Source: an uncultured Gilliamella sp. (GTDB lineage: Bacteria > Pseudomonadota > Gammaproteobacteria > Enterobacterales > Orbaceae). From it: a stretch of DNA of 64,000 bases. Within the stretch, counting starts at the first letter, position 1. Every line of letters begins with the position of its first letter. The stretch is taken from contig CAMLMY010000001.1 in NCBI GenBank assembly GCA_946481345.1, positions 1 to 64,000 of the forward strand, written 5' to 3'. Position numbers and translations under genes: made by a program. The notes under the pieces were generated by a model, which saw nothing but the letters and a program-made list of their open reading frames with translations, made no database searches and was not told the DNA's origin. Positions 50,592 to 59,849 of this stretch are shown in pieces.

Positions 50592-50645
50592 AACTATTCC
50601 CAAAAGTTAATTATAATGGTTTGTTTATAGTTAAATATTCCCAAA

Positions 50646-50667
50646 AGCAGGGGCAAATCACCCTGCT
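50646..50667 (+). terminator. Hairpin after obgE
   Basis: AGCAGGG / CCCTGCT with an 8-base loop, followed by CTTCTC, lies 55 bases after the obgE stop. It is probably the first of two terminators here. Confidence 0.6.
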
Positions 50668-50720
50668 CTTCTCAATTAAATTCCTTATAAAAACAAAATG
50701 TTAATATAAAAACACATGTT

Positions 50721-50747
50721 AAACTGACAAAATTTTGTCAGTTTTTT
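50721..50747 (+). terminator. Intrinsic terminator upstream of ryhB
   Basis: AAACTGACAAAA / TTTTGTCAGTTT (12-bp arms) ends in six T. It isolates obgE transcription from the ryhB promoter 20 bases on. Confidence 0.85.
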
Positions 50748-50767
50748 GAAAATAGTCAAAAAAATAA

Positions 50768-50796
50768 CTTGCTTTTAATAATGAGAATGATTATCA
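50768..50796 (+). promoter_or_regulatory. ryhB promoter overlapped by a Fur box
   Basis: TTGCTT (50768-50773) and TATCAT (50791-50796) are spaced by 17 bases. A 7-1-7 Fur site TGAGAAT-G-ATTATCA (50781-50795) matches TGATAAT-N-ATTATCA at 13 of 14 positions and covers the -10 region. This predicts repression by Fur-iron and induction in low iron. Confidence 0.88.
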
Positions 50797-50803
50797 TTCA
50801 GTT

Positions 50804-50901
50804 GTACTTTGTTAGAGCGTCGAAAGACTTCTAAAAAAGTATGACATTGCTCACATTGCTTCCAATGTTTGCCAGCTTAGTAAAACTAAGCTGGCTTTTT
50901 T
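50804..50901 (+). ncRNA. ryhB: RyhB small regulatory RNA
   Basis: The core at 50843-50864, GACATTGCTCACATTGCTTC plus CA, is identical to the seed region of E. coli RyhB as I know it. It follows a Fur-controlled promoter and is followed by a strong terminator: GCCAGCTTAGT / ACTAAGCTGGC with an AAA loop, then TTTTTT. RyhB also ends in a GCCAGC...GCTGGC hairpin. The predicted length of about 98 bases is close to 90 in E. coli. Together with Hfq, RyhB represses mRNAs of iron-using proteins when iron is scarce. It lies between obgE and smrB, not between yhhX and yhhY as in E. coli. The 5' end is estimated from the promoter. Confidence 0.93.
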
Positions 50902-50927
50902 ATTATTTAGTGTATATTTATTAATAA

Positions 50928-51473
50928 TTATCTTAGATTAACAGATGGATTATTGATATCAAATAAAACTAATAATGCAGCATTACCGCCAAACTCTTTT
51001 GGTGCTTGATGGAAACTCATTACATGTGGGTGTTGAGCTAACCACATTGGAGTTTGTTTTTTTAATATGTTTTTACCATGACCATACATAATACAAGCAC
51101 AATTAGCATTTTCACGTAAACAAGCAGCAATAAGTGCTGCAATTTCTTTTTTTGCTTCTTGCTGGGTTAATCCATGTAAATCTAAAAAAAACTCGGGTGA
51201 ATAAAATCCTCGTCGCAATTTTTTTAACTCATTGCTATCCGCATTTTCACGAATGTAACGAATAGGATCTTCTTGTAGTAGTGGTTGGTAATCATCGGAA
51301 AAATAAAATTCATTATTTACTTTTTCATGTTGAAGCTTTTGATTATCAATTAGCTTTTGGGATCGTTTTACTGGTTTATGAATAACGGTATCTTGTTTAA
51401 GTTGTTTGGTATTTCCAATACTACTTTTAAACAAGTTGATATCTTCATCTTCTAATTTAAATTTATTTGGCAT
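50928..51473 (-). CDS. smrB: Endonuclease SmrB (ribosome-collision sensor)
   Basis: The 181-residue protein (E. coli: 183) is SmrB, which cleaves mRNA between collided ribosomes. The Smr domain (about 95-172) has YSPEFFLDLHGLTQQEAKKE with the DxH motif and IMYGHGKNILKKQTPMWLAQHP with GHGK. The N-terminal part binds ribosomes. ATG 51473 is chosen because it starts 8 bases after the nth stop; the frame further upstream overlaps nth. Confidence 0.93.
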   Translation of the reverse strand: MPNKFKLEDEDINLFKSSIGNTKQLKQDTVIHKPVKRSQKLIDNQKLQHEKVNNEFYFSDDYQPLLQEDPIRYIRENADSNELKKLRRGFYSPEFFLDLHGLTQQEAKKEIAALIAACLRENANCACIMYGHGKNILKKQTPMWLAQHPHVMSFHQAPKEFGGNAALLVLFDINNPSVNLR

Positions 51474-51480
51474 TGATTTT

Positions 51481-52119
51481 TTACTCTGGATAAATTTTTT
51501 CTTTATATTCACACAAATCTTCAATAACGCAAGATCCGCAGCGCGGCTTCCTAGCTATACAGGTATATCGACCATGTAATATTAACCAATGATGACAATT
51601 TATTTTATAATCATCTGGAACCACTTTAAGTAGTTTTTCTTCGACAGCTTCAACTGTTTTGCCTGGAGCAAATCCTGTTCGATTACTTACTCTAAATATA
51701 TGTGTATCTACAGCAATAGTTGGCCAGCCAAATGCGGTATTTAAAACTACGTTAGCTGTTTTTCTTCCTACGCCAGGTAGCGCAATTAATGAGTCAAAAT
51801 TTTCTGGTACTTCACCTTGGTATTTATCTACGAGAATCTGACAGGTTTTAATAATATTTTCTGCTTTGCTATTATATAAACCAATTGTCCGAATATAGTC
51901 TTTTAATTTATTGACTCCTAGTGCCAGAATTTGCTCTGCGGTATTTGCGATAGCAAATAATGGTTTAGTTGCTTTATTCACACTAACATCGGTGGCTTGA
52001 GCGGATAGTACAACAGCTATAAGTAACTCGAATGGTGTTTTATATACCAATTCAGTTGTAGGATCTTTAATATGCTCTTTTAATCTTTCTAAAATTTCAA
52101 TTCGAGTTGATTGTTTCAC
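51481..52119 (-). CDS. nth: Endonuclease III
   Basis: Nth is a DNA glycosylase/AP lyase for oxidised pyrimidines. The 212-residue protein has the helix-hairpin-helix LPGVGRKTANVVLN, with the catalytic Lys in the hairpin, and catalytic Asp in VDTHIFRVSNR. The C-terminal [4Fe-4S] cluster pattern C-x6-C-x2-C-x5-C is seen in CIARKPRCGSCVIEDLC. It lies directly upstream of smrB on the same strand, so the two are probably co-transcribed. Confidence 0.96.
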   Translation of the reverse strand: MKQSTRIEILERLKEHIKDPTTELVYKTPFELLIAVVLSAQATDVSVNKATKPLFAIANTAEQILALGVNKLKDYIRTIGLYNSKAENIIKTCQILVDKYQGEVPENFDSLIALPGVGRKTANVVLNTAFGWPTIAVDTHIFRVSNRTGFAPGKTVEAVEEKLLKVVPDDYKINCHHWLILHGRYTCIARKPRCGSCVIEDLCEYKEKIYPE

Positions 52120-52310
52120 AATATTTTATAAATAAAAAAAGTTAATTAATATTATATACATTATATGATATTTAACCTTAGGATATATTGAGTTTTTATA
52201 TAGGTTGAAACTATTAACAATGTATCTATTTAAAAAATTGAAGATATTTTTATTTTATGGATTGAATTGTAGTACTAGCTTTTATAGCTGAGATAGATAT
52301 AGCAAAATCG

Positions 52311-52332
52311 CCTGCTTTTTAGCAGGGGCTTT
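52311..52332 (+). promoter_or_regulatory. Hairpin with T tail in the putP 5' region
   Basis: CCTGCT / AGCAGG with a TTTT loop, then GGCTTTTT, lies 56 bases upstream of the putP ATG and 192 bases from divergent nth. It looks like a terminator but has no gene in front of it on this strand; a leader attenuator or the end of a small transcript is possible. The rest of the 52120-52387 gap shows no gene. Confidence 0.4.
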
Positions 52333-52387
52333 TTATGATAAGCTAGCCAACTATTTTTAATTTCATCGATCAAGGTTTATTATAAAA

Positions 52388-53875
52388 ATGTCATTACCAA
52401 TGATTGTCACCTTTGCTGTTTACATATTAGGAATGATTGCGATTGGTTTCTTTGCATTTCGTGCAACACGAAACTTTGGTGATTATATATTAGGTGGACG
52501 TCGCATAGGCAGTGTAGTTACTGCACTTTCTGCTGGTGCTTCAGATATGAGTGGTTGGTTATTAATGGGACTACCGGGTGCAGTATTCTTATTTGGTATC
52601 TCGCAAAGCTGGATTGCTATAGGATTAATAATTGGCGCTTATCTAAATTGGTTGCTAATTGCCGGTAGATTAAGAGTATTCACAGAGATAAACCATAATT
52701 CATTAACTTTACCTGACTATTTTGCTCGACGATTCGATGACAATAGTTCGCTATTAAGAATTATTTCAGCTGTAATAATTTTAATCTTTTTTACCATTTA
52801 TTGTGCTTCAGGCGTAGTTGCTGGTGCTAAATTATTTGAAAGTACATTTGGGCTTAGTTATGGCTGGGCAATGCTAGCAGGCGCTGGCGCGACAATTGCT
52901 TATACTTTTATTGGTGGTTTCTTAGCAGTAAGTTGGACCGATACAATTCAAGCTAGTTTAATGATGTTTGCTCTAATATTAACACCAATTATGGTAATGA
53001 TTAATGCGGGTGGTTTTACTGATGCAATGGCTAATATTCAATCATTAAATCCTGATTATACTAATATCTTTGCTCATATGGATTTGATTGCCATTATTTC
53101 ATTGTTAGGTTGGGGACTTGGTTATTTTGGTCAACCACATATTTTAGCTAGATTTATGGCTGCTGATTCTCATGAAGTCATGAAAAATGCTCGTCGAATT
53201 AGTATGACATGGATGATTTTATGTTTAGCTGGCGCAATTACAGTTGGTTTCTTTGGTATTGCTTTCTTTGCCAATAATCCTAACTTAGCTTATCTAATTG
53301 ATAATGGGAAACATGAACGTATTTTTATCGAATTATCTAAATTACTATTTAACCCATGGGTTGCTGGTATTTTGCTTGCGGCTATTCTAGCCGCAGTAAT
53401 GAGCACCTTAAGTTGTCAATTATTGGTTTGTTCAAGTGCATTAACAGAAGATTTTTATCGTGCTTTTATCCGACCTAAGGCTAAGCAACGAGAATTAGTT
53501 TGGGTTGGCCGTGTAATGGTGCTATTAGTTTCTGTTATTGCTATTTTATTAGCGATCAATCCTAATAACAGTGTGCTTGATTTAGTTAGCCATGCTTGGG
53601 CTGGTTTTGGTGCTGCGTTCGGTCCGATTGTTGTATTCTCGGTGTTTTGGGCTCGAATGACTCGCAATGGTGCATTAGCAGGAATGATAACTGGTGCAAT
53701 CACCGTCTTGCTTTGGATTAATTTTAATTGGCTTAATTTATATTCACTAATTCCTGGCTTTTTATTTGCGTCAATAGCAATCATTATTTTTAGCTTATTA
53801 GATAAAAAACCGAACGAAATAGTTGAAGACCATTTCAAACAAGCGTATAAAAAATACCACAATAAAACAGTATAG
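52388..53875 (+). CDS. putP: Sodium/proline symporter
   Basis: The 495-residue protein (E. coli: 502) is a 13-helix sodium:solute symporter (SSS family). FGDYILGGRRIGSVVTALSAGASDMSGWLLMGLPG is the sodium/substrate region of the first core helices. YTFIGGFLAVSWTDTIQASLM and LGYFGQPHILARFMA are also highly conserved in PutP. It imports proline with Na+. putA is not in the window, so use as osmolyte or nutrient cannot be told. The following gene tyrS is on the same strand 50 bases on. Confidence 0.94.
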   Translation: MSLPMIVTFAVYILGMIAIGFFAFRATRNFGDYILGGRRIGSVVTALSAGASDMSGWLLMGLPGAVFLFGISQSWIAIGLIIGAYLNWLLIAGRLRVFTEINHNSLTLPDYFARRFDDNSSLLRIISAVIILIFFTIYCASGVVAGAKLFESTFGLSYGWAMLAGAGATIAYTFIGGFLAVSWTDTIQASLMMFALILTPIMVMINAGGFTDAMANIQSLNPDYTNIFAHMDLIAIISLLGWGLGYFGQPHILARFMAADSHEVMKNARRISMTWMILCLAGAITVGFFGIAFFANNPNLAYLIDNGKHERIFIELSKLLFNPWVAGILLAAILAAVMSTLSCQLLVCSSALTEDFYRAFIRPKAKQRELVWVGRVMVLLVSVIAILLAINPNNSVLDLVSHAWAGFGAAFGPIVVFSVFWARMTRNGALAGMITGAITVLLWINFNWLNLYSLIPGFLFASIAIIIFSLLDKKPNEIVEDHFKQAYKKYHNKTV

Positions 53876-53925
53876 AATTTAATTAAGTAGAATATAAACG
53901 TAACAAATTTAATAGGTAAAATATC

Positions 53926-55197
53926 ATGACAAAAAATGTGATCAAACAACTGCAAGAGCGTGGACTGATTGCTCAACTTACTGATGAAAAAGCGTTAATG
54001 GAACTGATTGAGCAAAATCCTATTGCACTATATTGTGGTTTTGATCCAACCGCTGATAGTTTGCATCTTGGTCATTTAGTTCCATTGCTTTGTTTGAAAC
54101 GTTTTCAATTGGCTGGTCATAAACCAATAGCTTTAGTTGGAGGTGCGACAGGATTAATTGGCGATCCAAGTTTTAAAGCTGTTGAACGTAAACTCAATAC
54201 TGAAGATACGGTAATTGAATGGAGTGAAAAGATTAAACAACAAGTATCGCCATTTTTAGATTTTGAATGTGGTGATAACGCCGCTATTGTTGCTAACAAC
54301 TATGATTGGTTTGGTGGCATGAATGTTTTATCTTTTTTACGAGATATTGGAAAATATTTTTCTGTTAATGCAATGATTAACAAAGAATCCGTTAAACAAC
54401 GTATTGACCGTGATGAATCAGGTATATCTTTTACTGAATTTTCTTATAGTTTGTTACAGTCTTATGACTTTGCAAGTCTTAATAAAGCTCATAATGTTGT
54501 GTTACAAATTGGTGGTTCTGATCAATGGGGTAATATTACTGCTGGTATCGATTTAACGCGTCGTTTACACCAGAAGCAAGTATATGGTTTAACCGTACCA
54601 TTAATTACTAAATCTGATGGAACTAAATTTGGTAAAACTGAAAGTGGTGCAGTATGGTTAGATCCGAAAAAAACTAGTCCATATAAATTTTATCAATTTT
54701 GGATTAACACTGCTGATGCTGATGTTTATCGATTCCTTAAATTCTTTACCTTCATGTCATTGGAAGAAATTGATGCTTTGGAAGAAGAAGATAAAAACAG
54801 TGGCGTTGCACCGAGAGCTCAGTATGTCCTTGCCGAACAAGTGACTCGATTAGTTCATGGTGAAGAAGGACTAACAGCTGCTAAACGTATTACTGAAAGT
54901 CTATTTTCTGGTAAATTAACTGATTTATCTGAAGCTGATTTTGAACAATTAGCTCAAGATGGTATGCCTACAGTCAGTATTGAAGGTGATGTAGATCTAC
55001 AACAAGCTATTGTTAATGCTGAGTTTGCACCATCAAGAGGGCAAGCAAGAACAATGATTGATTCCAATGCTATTTCTGTTAATGGTGAACGTAATTCAAC
55101 AACAGATTATCGTTTTTCTGATAGTGATAAGTTATTTAATCGTTACACATTACTGCGTCGAGGTAAAAAATACTACTGCTTACTTATTTGGAGATGA
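53926..55197 (+). CDS. tyrS: Tyrosyl-tRNA synthetase
   Basis: The 423-residue class I synthetase has the HIGH-equivalent HLGH (in [17 protein letters not shown]), the substrate motif [14 protein letters not shown] and the KMSKS-equivalent KFGKT. A C-terminal S4-type RNA-binding domain (about 355-420: [15 protein letters not shown]) follows. E. coli TyrS has 424 residues. It ends in TGA at 55195, and pdxY starts 4 bases later, so the two are coupled. The TGA stop shows the standard code is used. Confidence 0.97.
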   Translation: MTKNVIKQLQERGLIAQLTDEKALMELIEQNPIALYCGFDPTADSLHLGHLVPLLCLKRFQLAGHKPIALVGGATGLIGDPSFKAVERKLNTEDTVIEWSEKIKQQVSPFLDFECGDNAAIVANNYDWFGGMNVLSFLRDIGKYFSVNAMINKESVKQRIDRDESGISFTEFSYSLLQSYDFASLNKAHNVVLQIGGSDQWGNITAGIDLTRRLHQKQVYGLTVPLITKSDGTKFGKTESGAVWLDPKKTSPYKFYQFWINTADADVYRFLKFFTFMSLEEIDALEEEDKNSGVAPRAQYVLAEQVTRLVHGEEGLTAAKRITESLFSGKLTDLSEADFEQLAQDGMPTVSIEGDVDLQQAIVNAEFAPSRGQARTMIDSNAISVNGERNSTTDYRFSDSDKLFNRYTLLRRGKKYYCLLIWR

Positions 55198-55201
55198 TTT
55201 C

Positions 55202-56068
55202 ATGAAAAATATTTTATCGATTCAGTCTCATGTTGTATTTGGTCATGCAGGTAATAGTGCTGCTGTATTTCCAATGCGTCGTTTAGGTGTGAATGTTTGG
55301 CCATTAAATACGGTACAATTTTCAAACCATACTCAATATCGGCAATGGACTGGAACGGTAATGCCTGCATCTCATTTAACCGATATCGCTGATGGGATTA
55401 ATGCTATTGGCGAATTACAACGATGTAATGCCGTATTAAGTGGCTATATGGGGTCACCAGAACAAGGTAATGCAATTATTGAAATTGTGAAAAAAGTAAA
55501 AGCTGAGAATCCTGAAGCAATTTATCTTTGTGATCCTGTAATGGGGCATCCCGAAAAAGGATGCTTTGTCGCTCCTGGTGTAGCAGAATTTTTATGTAAT
55601 ACAGCCTTGCCCATATCTGATATGATGGCACCAAATATTTTAGAATTAGAAGAACTTAACGGTAAACAGCCGATCAATAATGTCAAGCAAGCAATCTTGG
55701 CATGCCGTTCAATTTGTGAAAAAGGGCCTAAAGCAATTTTAGTTAAACATTTAAGTCGAGCTGACTATCAACAAGATCGTTTTGAAATGTTGTTAGTAAC
55801 AGAAAATGAAGCTTGGCATATTGATCGCCCGTTAGTTGATTTTGGCGTCAAACAACCAGTTGGTGTTGGTGATATGACTAGTGGGCTGTTTTTAGCAAAT
55901 ATCATGCTTGGTAAATCCATTGTTGAAGCATTTGAGCATACTACATCGGCGGTTTATGCGGTTATGCTTGAAACATTAAGACAAAATGAATATGAATTGC
56001 AATTAGTTGCCGCACAAAATGAAATAGAAACCCCTAAACAGTGGTTTAATGCGAAAAAAATTGATTAA
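55202..56068 (+). CDS. pdxY: Pyridoxal kinase PdxY
   Basis: The 288-residue ribokinase-family enzyme phosphorylates pyridoxal in B6 salvage. [26 protein letters not shown] and [14 protein letters not shown] are present, as is [17 protein letters not shown] with catalytic Asp in the GVGD motif. ATG 55202 follows GGAGATGATTTC; a longer frame from 55058 lies inside tyrS. The tyrS-pdxY order matches E. coli. Confidence 0.96.
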   Translation: MKNILSIQSHVVFGHAGNSAAVFPMRRLGVNVWPLNTVQFSNHTQYRQWTGTVMPASHLTDIADGINAIGELQRCNAVLSGYMGSPEQGNAIIEIVKKVKAENPEAIYLCDPVMGHPEKGCFVAPGVAEFLCNTALPISDMMAPNILELEELNGKQPINNVKQAILACRSICEKGPKAILVKHLSRADYQQDRFEMLLVTENEAWHIDRPLVDFGVKQPVGVGDMTSGLFLANIMLGKSIVEAFEHTTSAVYAVMLETLRQNEYELQLVAAQNEIETPKQWFNAKKID

Positions 56069-56126
56069 TTGCGAAAATATGTAAAAATAACAAAAAATTG
56101 CGGATAGTAAGACAATGAGGGGGGGT

Positions 56127-56567
56127 ATGGAAGAAAATATTTCATTGGGTAAGATTCTTTCCGATTTAAGAAGTAATATGGGTTTATCGCAAAAAGATAT
56201 TGCTGAACAAATTCATGTTAGAACAGCTGTCATTTCTGAAATTGAAAATGATCAGCTACTTCATGCCCCTTTTGTTTTTGTTAAAGGTTATATTCGTTCG
56301 TATGCCAATATTGTTGGTTTATCAGCTGATGAATATCAACCTTATCTCGAAATTTTAGCTGAACAATATTTAGTAAAAGAAACTAAAAAACCTAAACCAA
56401 TATATAGTAAAACAAATCGTAGTAAGAAACCGTTCTTTTTTGGTTTGTTTGCTTTAATTTGTGCATTAGGTGGTGGCTTATACTATGTCAATTCTCAAAA
56501 TAAAAGTAACTTTATTGAAGTTAGTCATTATATTTCTCCACAGCCTTCAGATCGCGTTAACAGTTAG
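56127..56567 (+). CDS. rodZ: Short RodZ-like protein: HTH plus one membrane helix
   Basis: The protein has an N-terminal HTH_25 domain (about 6-75: LGKILSDLRSNMGLSQKDIAEQI, FVKGYIRSYANIVGL), a basic juxtamembrane stretch and one membrane helix (about 106-121). After that only about 25 residues remain. E. coli RodZ has 337 residues with a long periplasmic region, so the linker and DUF4115 domain are missing. RodZ links MreB to the wall-elongation machinery through its cytoplasmic half, which is kept. ATG 56127 is preferred; ATG 56115 just before a run of seven G is an alternative. It lies upstream of ispG as in E. coli. Confidence 0.85.
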   Translation: MEENISLGKILSDLRSNMGLSQKDIAEQIHVRTAVISEIENDQLLHAPFVFVKGYIRSYANIVGLSADEYQPYLEILAEQYLVKETKKPKPIYSKTNRSKKPFFFGLFALICALGGGLYYVNSQNKSNFIEVSHYISPQPSDRVNS

Positions 56568-56653
56568 CAAATTTTCTCATTCACATACAGACATTTGTCT
56601 TAAATCTTGTTAAGATTGCGTCCTAGTTATTTTGTAATATGATTAGGCATCTT

Positions 56654-57763
56654 ATGAGTCATCAAGAGTCACCAATTATTAGGCGAGAATCAACCCGAAT
56701 TTATGTTGGTAATGTGCCAATCGGTGGTGGTGCGCCGATTGCTGTGCAATCGATGACAAATACTCGAACAACAGATGTGGAAAAAACAGTAGCTCAAATT
56801 CAAGCCCTTGAGCGTGTAGGGGTTGATATTGTCCGAGTTTCTATTCCAACTATGGATGCTGCTGAGGCGTTTAAAATAATTAAGCAACAAGCAAAAGTCC
56901 CCCTTATTGCTGATATTCATTTTGATTATCGCATTGCTTTAAAGGTTGCTGAATATGGAGTGAATTGTTTACGGATTAATCCTGGTAATATTGGTAATGA
57001 ATCACGGATTCGCTCGGTTGTTGATTGTGCCAAGGATAAAAATATTCCTATCCGAATCGGCGTAAACTCTGGTTCGCTAGAAAAAGATATCCAAGAAAAA
57101 TATGGCGAGCCGACACCAGAGGCTATAGTCGAATCAGCTATGCGACATGTAGATATACTTGATAGGCTAGGTTTTGACCAATTTAAGGTAAGTGTAAAAG
57201 CGTCAGACGTTTTTACTGCGGTTGATTCATACCGATTATTAGCAAAACAAATTAAGCAACCTTTACATTTAGGTATAACGGAAGCTGGTGGAGTGCGTAG
57301 TGGAGCGGTAAAATCAGCGATTGGGCTTGGCTTATTATTATCGGAAGGGATTGGTGATACATTAAGAGTTTCACTAGCAGCTGATCCAACGGAAGAAGTT
57401 AAAGTTGGATTTGATATTTTAAAATCGTTACGCATTCGAGCAAGAGGTATTAATTTTATTGCTTGCCCAACCTGTTCAAGGCAAGAGTTTGATGTAATTA
57501 GTACCGTTAATACATTAGAACAGCGATTAGAAGATATAATAACACCAATGGATGTATCAATTATTGGTTGTGTTGTAAATGGACCTGGTGAGGCTTTAGC
57601 TTCTACAATGGGTGTTGCTGGTGGTCACAACAAAAGCGGTTTTTATGAAGATGGTGTGCGCATAGGGCGTATTGATAATGAACAAATGATAGATGAGTTG
57701 GAAGCTAAAATTCGTGCTAAGGCATCAATTTTAAAAAATAGAATTGCAACAACTGAACTATAA
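56654..57763 (+). CDS. ispG: 4-hydroxy-3-methylbut-2-en-1-yl diphosphate synthase (flavodoxin)
   Basis: IspG makes HMBPP from MEcPP in the MEP isoprenoid pathway. The 369-residue protein is highly conserved: [38 protein letters not shown], and the iron-sulfur ligands in [12 protein letters not shown] and [13 protein letters not shown] 56654 aligns with the E. coli start and has AGG upstream; ATG 56639 lacks a ribosome binding site. Confidence 0.97.
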   Translation: MSHQESPIIRRESTRIYVGNVPIGGGAPIAVQSMTNTRTTDVEKTVAQIQALERVGVDIVRVSIPTMDAAEAFKIIKQQAKVPLIADIHFDYRIALKVAEYGVNCLRINPGNIGNESRIRSVVDCAKDKNIPIRIGVNSGSLEKDIQEKYGEPTPEAIVESAMRHVDILDRLGFDQFKVSVKASDVFTAVDSYRLLAKQIKQPLHLGITEAGGVRSGAVKSAIGLGLLLSEGIGDTLRVSLAADPTEEVKVGFDILKSLRIRARGINFIACPTCSRQEFDVISTVNTLEQRLEDIITPMDVSIIGCVVNGPGEALASTMGVAGGHNKSGFYEDGVRIGRIDNEQMIDELEAKIRAKASILKNRIATTEL

Positions 57764-57787
57764 CCTTATTAGATAGCGAATAAACAA

Positions 57788-59065
57788 ATGGCAGAGAAAA
57801 AAATCCAATCAATACGGGGAATGAATGATTTACTCCCTAATGATAGTGCTACATGGCAACAAATTGAAAAAATTGTTAAAGGTGTACTAAATAGTTATGG
57901 TTATAATGAAATTAGAACACCAATCGTTGAAGATACCGCACTATTTAAACGTGCAGTTGGTGAAGTTACCGATATTGTTGAAAAAGAGATGTATACTTTT
58001 AATGACCGTAATGATGAAAGTATTACTCTTCGCCCTGAAATTACAGCTGGTTGTGTCCGTGCAGGTATTGAACACGGTCTATTTTACAACCAAGAACAAC
58101 GACTATGGTATTTAGGGCCGGCATTTCGTTATGAAAAACCGCAAAAAGGGCGTTATCGTCAATTTCATCAATTTGGTGTTGAAGTTTTTGGCCTTGAAGG
58201 GCCTAATATTGATGCAGAGCTTATCTTATTAACTGCACGTTTTTGGAAAGCACTTGGTATTGAAGAGCATACGACACTTGAACTTAATTCTATCGGTTCA
58301 GTTGAAGCAAGAGCAAATTACCGTAATGCTTTAGTCAGTTTTCTTGAGCAACATAAAGATAAATTAGATGAAGACTGTTTACGTAGAATGTATACTAACC
58401 CATTACGGGTGTTAGATTCGAAAAATCCTGTTATTCAAGAATTACTTAATCAAGCACCGAAATTATTTGATTATTTAGATAAAGAATCTAAACTTCATTT
58501 TGATGGCTTGTGTCAATTATTAGATAGCGCAGGAATAAAATATAATATTAACCAAAGATTGGTGCGTGGTTTAGATTATTATAACCGTACTGTTTTTGAG
58601 TGGGTAACAAGTAGTTTAGGCGCTCAAGGTACAGTTTGTGGCGGAGGTCGTTATGACGGTCTAGTTAGCCAACTTGGTGGACAACCAACACCAGCAGTTG
58701 GTTTTGCTATGGGGGTAGAACGTTTAGTATTATTAGTGCAGGCGGTTAATCCTTCATTAAATCGAGATAGTTCAATTGATATTTATATGATATCTTCGGG
58801 TGATGAAAAAACGACAGCTGCAGCCCAAAAAATGGCAGAAGTACTCCGTGATGGGTTATCTGATAAGCGAATTGTGACTAATTATGGTAGTAGTAATTTT
58901 AAAAAACAATTTGCCAAAGCGGACAAATTAGGTGCTAAAATAGCTGTAATTATTGGTGAAAACGAAATTATTAATCAATCAGTTACAATTAAAAATTTAC
59001 AAACAGGCGAACAAGTTGAAGTTGCAGAAAAAGAGATTGTTCAAACTTGTTTGGCGATATTGTAA
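57788..59065 (+). CDS. hisS: Histidyl-tRNA synthetase
   Basis: The 425-residue class II synthetase (E. coli: 424) has IRGMNDLLP at the N-terminus, motif 2 [20 protein letters not shown], the histidine-specific motif [14 protein letters not shown] and motif 3 [14 protein letters not shown]. The C-terminal anticodon-binding domain covers about 330-425. It lies between ispG and yfgM in the conserved order. Confidence 0.97.
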   Translation: MAEKKIQSIRGMNDLLPNDSATWQQIEKIVKGVLNSYGYNEIRTPIVEDTALFKRAVGEVTDIVEKEMYTFNDRNDESITLRPEITAGCVRAGIEHGLFYNQEQRLWYLGPAFRYEKPQKGRYRQFHQFGVEVFGLEGPNIDAELILLTARFWKALGIEEHTTLELNSIGSVEARANYRNALVSFLEQHKDKLDEDCLRRMYTNPLRVLDSKNPVIQELLNQAPKLFDYLDKESKLHFDGLCQLLDSAGIKYNINQRLVRGLDYYNRTVFEWVTSSLGAQGTVCGGGRYDGLVSQLGGQPTPAVGFAMGVERLVLLVQAVNPSLNRDSSIDIYMISSGDEKTTAAAQKMAEVLRDGLSDKRIVTNYGSSNFKKQFAKADKLGAKIAVIIGENEIINQSVTIKNLQTGEQVEVAEKEIVQTCLAIL

Positions 59066-59088
59066 ATTAAAGGAAATAGGAGAAAAAC

Positions 59089-59823
59089 GTGAGTTATCAG
59101 TTATCTGGCGAAGATCAATTTTCAGAGATAAAAGAATTTCTTGCTAAAAAGTGGAAAATTATTGTTGCGGTTATTGTAATTGGATTACTGGCTTTTTATG
59201 GCTGGCGTTATTGGCAATCTTACAAATTAGAAAAAGCGATAGAATCTTCAGATCGTTATGAACAATTAATTGCTAAATTAGATAACAACAATCCTGATTC
59301 AGTTAATGAATTAGTCTCTTTTGCTAAAGATAATAATACTATTTATAGTGTTTTTGCTAATTTTAGAGCAGCAAAATTTTATGTTGAACAATTAAAAGAT
59401 TATGCTGGAGCAGAAAAATTACTTACAGATACGTTAAGTAAAACTGATTCAGATGTTATTAAATCAATAAGTTATATTCGTATTGCAAAAATACAATATC
59501 AACTTGAACATTATCAAGAAAGTTTGGCTACTTTAAATAAAGTAACCGAAAAAAGTTGGGCGCCAGTAGTTAATGATATTCGTGGCGATATATCGGTGAA
59601 AATGAATAATTATGATGAAGCAGTGGCTGCTTACAATGTTGCATTAAGTTCATCACCGACTCAAGCATTAGAGCAAAATATCAAAATGAAGTTAAATCAA
59701 GCTCAATATCTTAAAGATAAACAACAAGCTGAAAAAGCTAAACAAGAAGAAGCTGCCGCCAAGGAAAAAGCTAAGCAAGAAGCTGAAGCCAAAAAAAATG
59801 CAGCTCACGAAAATGAAGATTAA
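59089..59823 (+). CDS. yfgM: YfgM family periplasmic chaperone/TPR protein
   Basis: The 244-residue protein has a short cytoplasmic N-terminus, one membrane helix (about 23-43: WKIIVAVIVIGLLAFYGWRYW) and a periplasmic TPR-like domain. YfgM in E. coli binds the SecYEG-PpiD complex and influences the Rcs response. The start is GTG 59089, after AGGAGAAAAAC. The C-terminal 35 residues form a Lys/Glu/Ala-rich helical tail not found in the 206-residue E. coli protein. Confidence 0.9.
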   Translation: MSYQLSGEDQFSEIKEFLAKKWKIIVAVIVIGLLAFYGWRYWQSYKLEKAIESSDRYEQLIAKLDNNNPDSVNELVSFAKDNNTIYSVFANFRAAKFYVEQLKDYAGAEKLLTDTLSKTDSDVIKSISYIRIAKIQYQLEHYQESLATLNKVTEKSWAPVVNDIRGDISVKMNNYDEAVAAYNVALSSSPTQALEQNIKMKLNQAQYLKDKQQAEKAKQEEAAAKEKAKQEAEAKKNAAHENED

Positions 59824-59849
59824 TTTATCCTGATATAAGGATCTATACA

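Noticed and set aside
51474..51524. N-terminal extension of smrB
   Set aside because: It overlaps the end of nth. The ATG at 51473 gives a length equal to E. coli SmrB.
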